Origin: an uncultured Actinomyces sp.
GTDB taxonomy: Bacteria; Actinomycetota; Actinomycetes; Actinomycetales; Actinomycetaceae
DNA: 8,664 nucleotides
Reading direction: 5' to 3'
Assembly (NCBI GenBank): GCA_902373545.1
Contig: CABKMZ010000084.1
Coordinates: 1-8,664, forward strand
Shown: piece by piece, positions 5,063 through 8,664 of the stretch
Layout: each line of letters starts with the position of its first letter
Position numbering within the stretch: the stretch's first letter is position 1
The notes under the pieces: generated by a model
What the model saw: the letters and a program-made list of their open reading frames with translations, nothing else
Database searches by the model: none
What the model was told of the DNA's origin: nothing
Program-made: the position numbers and the translations under genes

Positions 5063-5542
5063 ATGAAACAAGCACTCATTTCTGCAGCGTGCATCATTGC
5101 GCTCGCTACCCTCGGAGCATGCTCAAGCACTACCGAGAGTTCGGCTTCGAACACACCACTCCAGCAGGCCAGCTCTGCCGCACCTACTACCGATTCTCCG
5201 GCCACGCCAGCAGACCTGACGGGCACCTGGAAAGAAAAGGACCCGAACGAAGACAGCTACCAGATCGCTAGAGTCACCGCTGACGCCATCGAGATCTACT
5301 GGCACACTCCCGACAGTGACGCTCTGTACTGGGCGGGTAGCTACGTTGCCCCGACAGATTCCAAGACACCGTACACCTGGGATTCCGTCAACAACAAAGA
5401 AAAGACCGGCTCCGCGATTCTTGCCTCCTCTGACGAGACCAAGACCTTCACCTACACCAATAACACGATCTCCTACAGCGTGACAGCACTGGGAGTGACC
5501 AAGAAGGTCACCATGGAGCGAGCCGACATCGATGTTCCCTAA
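5063..5542 (+). CDS. Small secreted lipoprotein, unknown function
   Basis: The product is 159 aa. The ATG at 5063 is chosen over the open GTG at 5003 because GGAGG (5053-5057) precedes it and because a proper lipoprotein signal peptide follows: Lys at position 3, a hydrophobic core, and the lipobox LGAC at 17-20, so Cys20 would be lipidated and the protein anchored outside the membrane. Residues 21-52 are a Ser/Thr/Ala/Pro-rich linker. From about residue 53 (DLTGTWKEKD) a compact domain of about 105 residues begins, with regularly spaced Tyr, Trp and Thr (EIYWHTPDSDALYWAGSYVA) suggesting a small beta barrel. Similar small lipoproteins occur in Actinomyces- and Bifidobacterium-type genomes. 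The gene looks monocistronic, with its own promoter and a strong hairpin 29 nt after its stop. Its GC content, about 57 percent by partial hand count, appears lower than that of its neighbours. Confidence 0.88.
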   Translation: MKQALISAACIIALATLGACSSTTESSASNTPLQQASSAAPTTDSPATPADLTGTWKEKDPNEDSYQIARVTADAIEIYWHTPDSDALYWAGSYVAPTDSKTPYTWDSVNNKEKTGSAILASSDETKTFTYTNNTISYSVTALGVTKKVTMERADIDVP

Positions 5543-5570
5543 CGAAACGTCGATCAAGTTGACATATACC

Positions 5571-5604
5571 GCTGGGGCCGGGAGGTTTTCCTCCCGGCCC
5601 CAGC
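5571..5604. terminator. Strong hairpin, terminator-like, after the lipoprotein gene
   Basis: The arms are a perfect 15-bp inverted repeat (5571-5585 and 5590-5604) around a TTTT loop. The stem is nearly all G-C. No T-run follows on either strand, which is common for hairpin terminators in GC-rich actinobacteria. Its place between two convergent genes suggests it can stop transcription from both sides. Confidence 0.75.
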
Positions 5605-5611
5605 CTGTAAG

Positions 5612-5646
5612 GGTGGGCGGGCCGCGCTTCGCCCGGCCCGCCCACC
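5612..5646. terminator. Second hairpin, terminator-like, after ileS
   Basis: A 13-bp perfect stem (5612-5624 and 5634-5646) with a 9-nt loop lies 13 nt beyond the ileS stop codon. The stem is G-C-rich and lacks a T-run. It is most simply the ileS terminator, backed up by the hairpin at 5571-5604. Confidence 0.7.
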
Positions 5647-5659
5647 TGAGCGACAGCAC

Positions 5660-8600
5660 TCAGTGCTTAGCGACGCGCACCTCGAGCTTGTCGCCAGCCT
5701 CGATCTCAACCGACAGGGCGAGGGTCTCGGCCGCAATCATGTCGCGCCAGGTCTCCACATCGGCCACGTGATCGGAGGGCACGGTCAGCGACAGGTCGAT
5801 GCGGTCCGCGATGTGCAGGCCGGCGTTCTTACGCTCATCCTGGACGGCGCGCACGACGTCGCGGGCGTAGCCCTCGGCCTCCAGTTCGGGGGTCAGCTCC
5901 GTATCGAGCACGACGAAGGTGCCAGAGGCGAGCACGTCCGCGACCTGGCCCTCGGCCGCGTCCACGGACGTGGACACCGAGAACATATCGCCGGTCAGCT
6001 CCAGCGGTGCGCCGTCAAGCAGGATGCCCGGGAAACGAACGGTGCCCTCCTCGGTGAGCTCCCACTCCCCGGCCTTCTGGGCCTTGAACAGCTGGCTCGT
6101 CAGCTTACGAACCGCAGGCTCGAAGGCGCGCGGGTTCAGGGCGAGCTCGGTACGCACGCTCAGGCCCGAATTCTGCGGGTCGTTGAAGACCACGGACTTC
6201 ACGTTCACCTCGGAGGCGATCAGGTCCGCGAAGGGCGCCAGCTCCTCGTAATTCTCCGAGACGACCTGCAGGGAGGCCAGCGGCTGGCGCACACGCAGCT
6301 GATGCGTCTTACGCAGCGCGTGGGCCGCCGACACGGTCGAGCGAACCTCGTCCATGGCCGCCACGAGCTCGGGGGCCACCACGGCCTTGTCGATGACCGG
6401 GAAGTCGACCAGGTGCACGGACTCCCCGCCCGTCAGGCCGCGCCAGATCTCCTCGGTCAGCAGCGGCAGCAGGGGCGCCGCCAGCTCCATGAGCGTCACG
6501 AGCGCCGTGTACAGCGCGTCGAAGGCCGAACCATCCTCGTCCCAGAAGCGCTGACGCTGGGTACGCACGTACCAGTTCGTCAGCACGTCCAGGTAGTCGC
6601 GGATCGACTCGCAGGCTCCGGCCACGTCATAGGCGTCCAGGGCACCGCGCACGTCCTCCGCCAGGGTGAGCGTGTGGGCCAGCAGGTAGCGGTCCATCTC
6701 CGGCAGGGCGGCCACGACCTCGGCCGAGGACAGGTCGAGGCGCTTCGCCTCGTAGCCCTCGCCCTTGTTGCAGGCGCCCGCGTACAGCGTGAAGAAGTAG
6801 TACGTGTTCCAGATGGGCAGCAGCACCTGACGCACCGTGTCGCGGATCGACTCTTCCTTGACGATCAGGTTGCCGCCGCGCACGACCGGGCTCGACATGA
6901 GGAACCAGCGCATCGCGTCGGAGCCGTACTTGTCGAAGACCTCAGCCACGTCCGGGTAGTTGCGCAGCGACTTGGACATCTTCAGGCCGTCGTCACCCAG
7001 GACGATGCCGTGGGAGACGCACGAGCGGAAGGCGGGACGGTCGAAGAGCGCGGTCGCCAGGACGTGCAGCGTGTAGAACCAGCCGCGCGTCTGACCGATG
7101 TACTCGACAATGAAGTCGCCCGGGTAGTGGTTCTCGAACCACTCCTGGTTCTCGAACGGGTAGTGCACCTGCGCGAAGGGCATCGAGCCGGACTCGAACC
7201 AGCAGTCGAACACGTCGGAGATACGACGCATCGTCGACTTGCCCGTCGGATCGTCCGGGTTGGGGCGCGTGAGCGCGTCGATGAAGGGACGGTGGAAGTC
7301 CGTGACCTTCACGCCGAAGTCGGCCTCAAGCTCAGCGATGGAGCCGTAGACGTCGGTGCGCGGGTACGCCGGGTCATCCGAGACCCACACGGGGATCGGC
7401 GCGCCCCAGAAGCGGTTACGCGAGATCGACCAGTCGCGGGCGCCCTCCAGCCACTTGCCGAAGATGCCGTGCTTGGTGTGCGCGGGGGTCCAGGTGATCT
7501 CCTCGTTCAGCTCCACCATGCGGTCGCGGATCTGGGTGACGCGCACGAACCAGGACGACACCGCCTTGTACATGAGGGGCTTGCGGCAGCGCCAGCAGTG
7601 CGGGTAGGAGTGCACGTAGGACTTCTCGCGCACCAGGACGGCGCGGATTTCGGGCGCGCGGCGCGCGATGGGGCCACCCTGCTCGCGCAGGTCGGCGACC
7701 ACGTAGCGGTTCGCGTCGAAGATCTGCATTCCCTCGTAGTCGGGAACCTCGGACGTGAAGACGCCGCCCTCGTCGACGGGCAGGACCACGCCGATGCCGT
7801 ACTCCATGCAGGTCCACATGTCGTCTTCACCGAAGGCGGGAGCCTGGTGGACCAGGCCGGTGCCGTCGGTCGTCGTGACGTAATCGGCGGCGATGATGGA
7901 CCAGGCATTGGGGCCGGGGGTGCCGCCCTCGGCGCGGCGCTCGGGGGTGTCGAAGTAGTCGTAGATCGGGTGGTAGTGGATGCCCACCAGCTCCGAGCCC
8001 TTGTAGGTGGCCACAACACTCGGCTCCTCGCCGAGTTCCTTGGCGTAGGCGGGGATCAGGTCGGTGGCGATGAGGACGCGCTCGCCGGCGAGGACGCCCG
8101 CGTGGTCGCTGGCGACCTCGACGAGCGAGTACTCGATGTCTGGGCCCACGGCGACAGCCGAGTTCGACGGCAGCGTCCAGGGCGTGGTCGTCCAGATGAG
8201 GGCCAGCTCGGGGCGCGCCGAGTCGTCGCGCAGCTTCGTCTCGAGGCGCAGGCCCACGGTCACCGTGTTGTCGGTGCGGTCCTGGTACACGTCGTCGTCC
8301 ATCTTGAGCTCGTGGTTGCTCAGCGGCGTGCGGTCGTTCCAGCAGTAGGGCAGGACGCGGTGGCCCTGGTAGGCCAGGCCCTTGTCGTAGAGCTGCTTGA
8401 AGGCCCAGATGACGGACTCCGTGTAGGACTTATCCAGGGTCTTGTAGTCGTTCTCGAAGTCGACCCAGCGTGCCTGACGGGTGACGTACTCTTCCCATTC
8501 CTTGGTGTAGCGCAGGACGGAGGAGCGGCAGGCCGCGTTGAAGGCTTCGATGCCGATGCCGCCCTCACGGGTAATCTCGGTAACGTCTTCGATGCCGAGC

Positions 8601-8664
8601 TGGCGCTGGGCCTCGAGCTCGGCGGGCAGGCCGTGCGTGTCCCAGCCGAAGCGGCGCTCGACGC
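5660..8664 (-). CDS. ileS: Isoleucyl-tRNA synthetase (N-terminus beyond the right edge)
   Basis: This enzyme charges tRNA-Ile with isoleucine in the cytoplasm and edits mis-activated valine. About 1000 residues are visible. The right edge cuts in just before [16 protein letters not shown], so only the extreme N-terminus with the HIGH motif is missing. In order: the CP1 editing domain, with the Thr-rich [12 protein letters not shown] (near 8160-8195) and [15 protein letters not shown] (near 7820-7865); [36 protein letters not shown] at 6968-6982, the ATP-binding loop; and [12 protein letters not shown] opening the anticodon-binding region. The protein ends EVRVAKH with no C-terminal Cys-rich zinc finger. 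That, and the [10 protein letters not shown] form, fit the IleS2 (eukaryote-like) class also found in Mycobacterium. No frameshift is seen. An internal Met at 8302 is not the start, since conserved sequence continues upstream of it. Confidence 0.97.
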   Translation of the reverse strand, partial: VERRFGWDTHGLPAELEAQRQLGIEDVTEITREGGIGIEAFNAACRSSVLRYTKEWEEYVTRQARWVDFENDYKTLDKSYTESVIWAFKQLYDKGLAYQGHRVLPYCWNDRTPLSNHELKMDDDVYQDRTDNTVTVGLRLETKLRDDSARPELALIWTTTPWTLPSNSAVAVGPDIEYSLVEVASDHAGVLAGERVLIATDLIPAYAKELGEEPSVVATYKGSELVGIHYHPIYDYFDTPERRAEGGTPGPNAWSIIAADYVTTTDGTGLVHQAPAFGEDDMWTCMEYGIGVVLPVDEGGVFTSEVPDYEGMQIFDANRYVVADLREQGGPIARRAPEIRAVLVREKSYVHSYPHCWRCRKPLMYKAVSSWFVRVTQIRDRMVELNEEITWTPAHTKHGIFGKWLEGARDWSISRNRFWGAPIPVWVSDDPAYPRTDVYGSIAELEADFGVKVTDFHRPFIDALTRPNPDDPTGKSTMRRISDVFDCWFESGSMPFAQVHYPFENQEWFENHYPGDFIVEYIGQTRGWFYTLHVLATALFDRPAFRSCVSHGIVLGDDGLKMSKSLRNYPDVAEVFDKYGSDAMRWFLMSSPVVRGGNLIVKEESIRDTVRQVLLPIWNTYYFFTLYAGACNKGEGYEAKRLDLSSAEVVAALPEMDRYLLAHTLTLAEDVRGALDAYDVAGACESIRDYLDVLTNWYVRTQRQRFWDEDGSAFDALYTALVTLMELAAPLLPLLTEEIWRGLTGGESVHLVDFPVIDKAVVAPELVAAMDEVRSTVSAAHALRKTHQLRVRQPLASLQVVSENYEELAPFADLIASEVNVKSVVFNDPQNSGLSVRTELALNPRAFEPAVRKLTSQLFKAQKAGEWELTEEGTVRFPGILLDGAPLELTGDMFSVSTSVDAAEGQVADVLASGTFVVLDTELTPELEAEGYARDVVRAVQDERKNAGLHIADRIDLSLTVPSDHVADVETWRDMIAAETLALSVEIEAGDKLEVRVAKH

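Overview
The window is GC-rich DNA from an actinobacterium. The FolC and IleS proteins read like actinobacterial versions (the IleS resembles the Mycobacterium type), and the small-lipoprotein and hypothetical content suggests the Actinomycetaceae (Actinomyces/Schaalia-like). The family level is an inference from sequence style, not a database match.

Layout. (1) Positions 1-579, minus strand: the N-terminal part of folC, running off the left edge. (2) Positions 580-788: a divergent intergenic region with a likely folC promoter and a leader for the rightward genes. (3) Positions 789-3820, plus strand: five closely spaced genes. The first encodes a coiled-coil protein with two L7/L12 C-terminal-like repeats. 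Next come two tandem paralogous proteins of unknown function; the second carries a long disordered Pro/Ala/His/Gln-rich tail. The last two genes overlap by 65 bp, and their order and the features of the second one are reminiscent of a toxin/immunity pair, although neither is firmly recognised. (4) Positions 3821-5062: about 1.2 kb without a convincing gene, but full of inverted repeats, short tandem repeats and a motif spaced at 20 nt, plus a possible small remnant of a Rossmann-fold gene. (5) Positions 5063-5542, plus strand: a small secreted lipoprotein with its own extended -10 promoter. (6) Positions 5571-5646: two strong hairpins between convergent genes. (7) Positions 5660-8664, minus strand: isoleucyl-tRNA synthetase, lacking only its N-terminus, which lies beyond the right edge.

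How it fits together. ileS and folC are housekeeping genes on the same strand. The roughly 5 kb between them is transcribed the other way, made of genes I cannot assign, and followed by repeat-rich DNA. That is what an accessory insertion between two core genes looks like. The most interesting part is the five-gene block, which may be a small, undescribed module with duplicated components and a coupled terminal gene pair. The structured non-coding DNA next to it may hold a small RNA or an interspersed repeat family.
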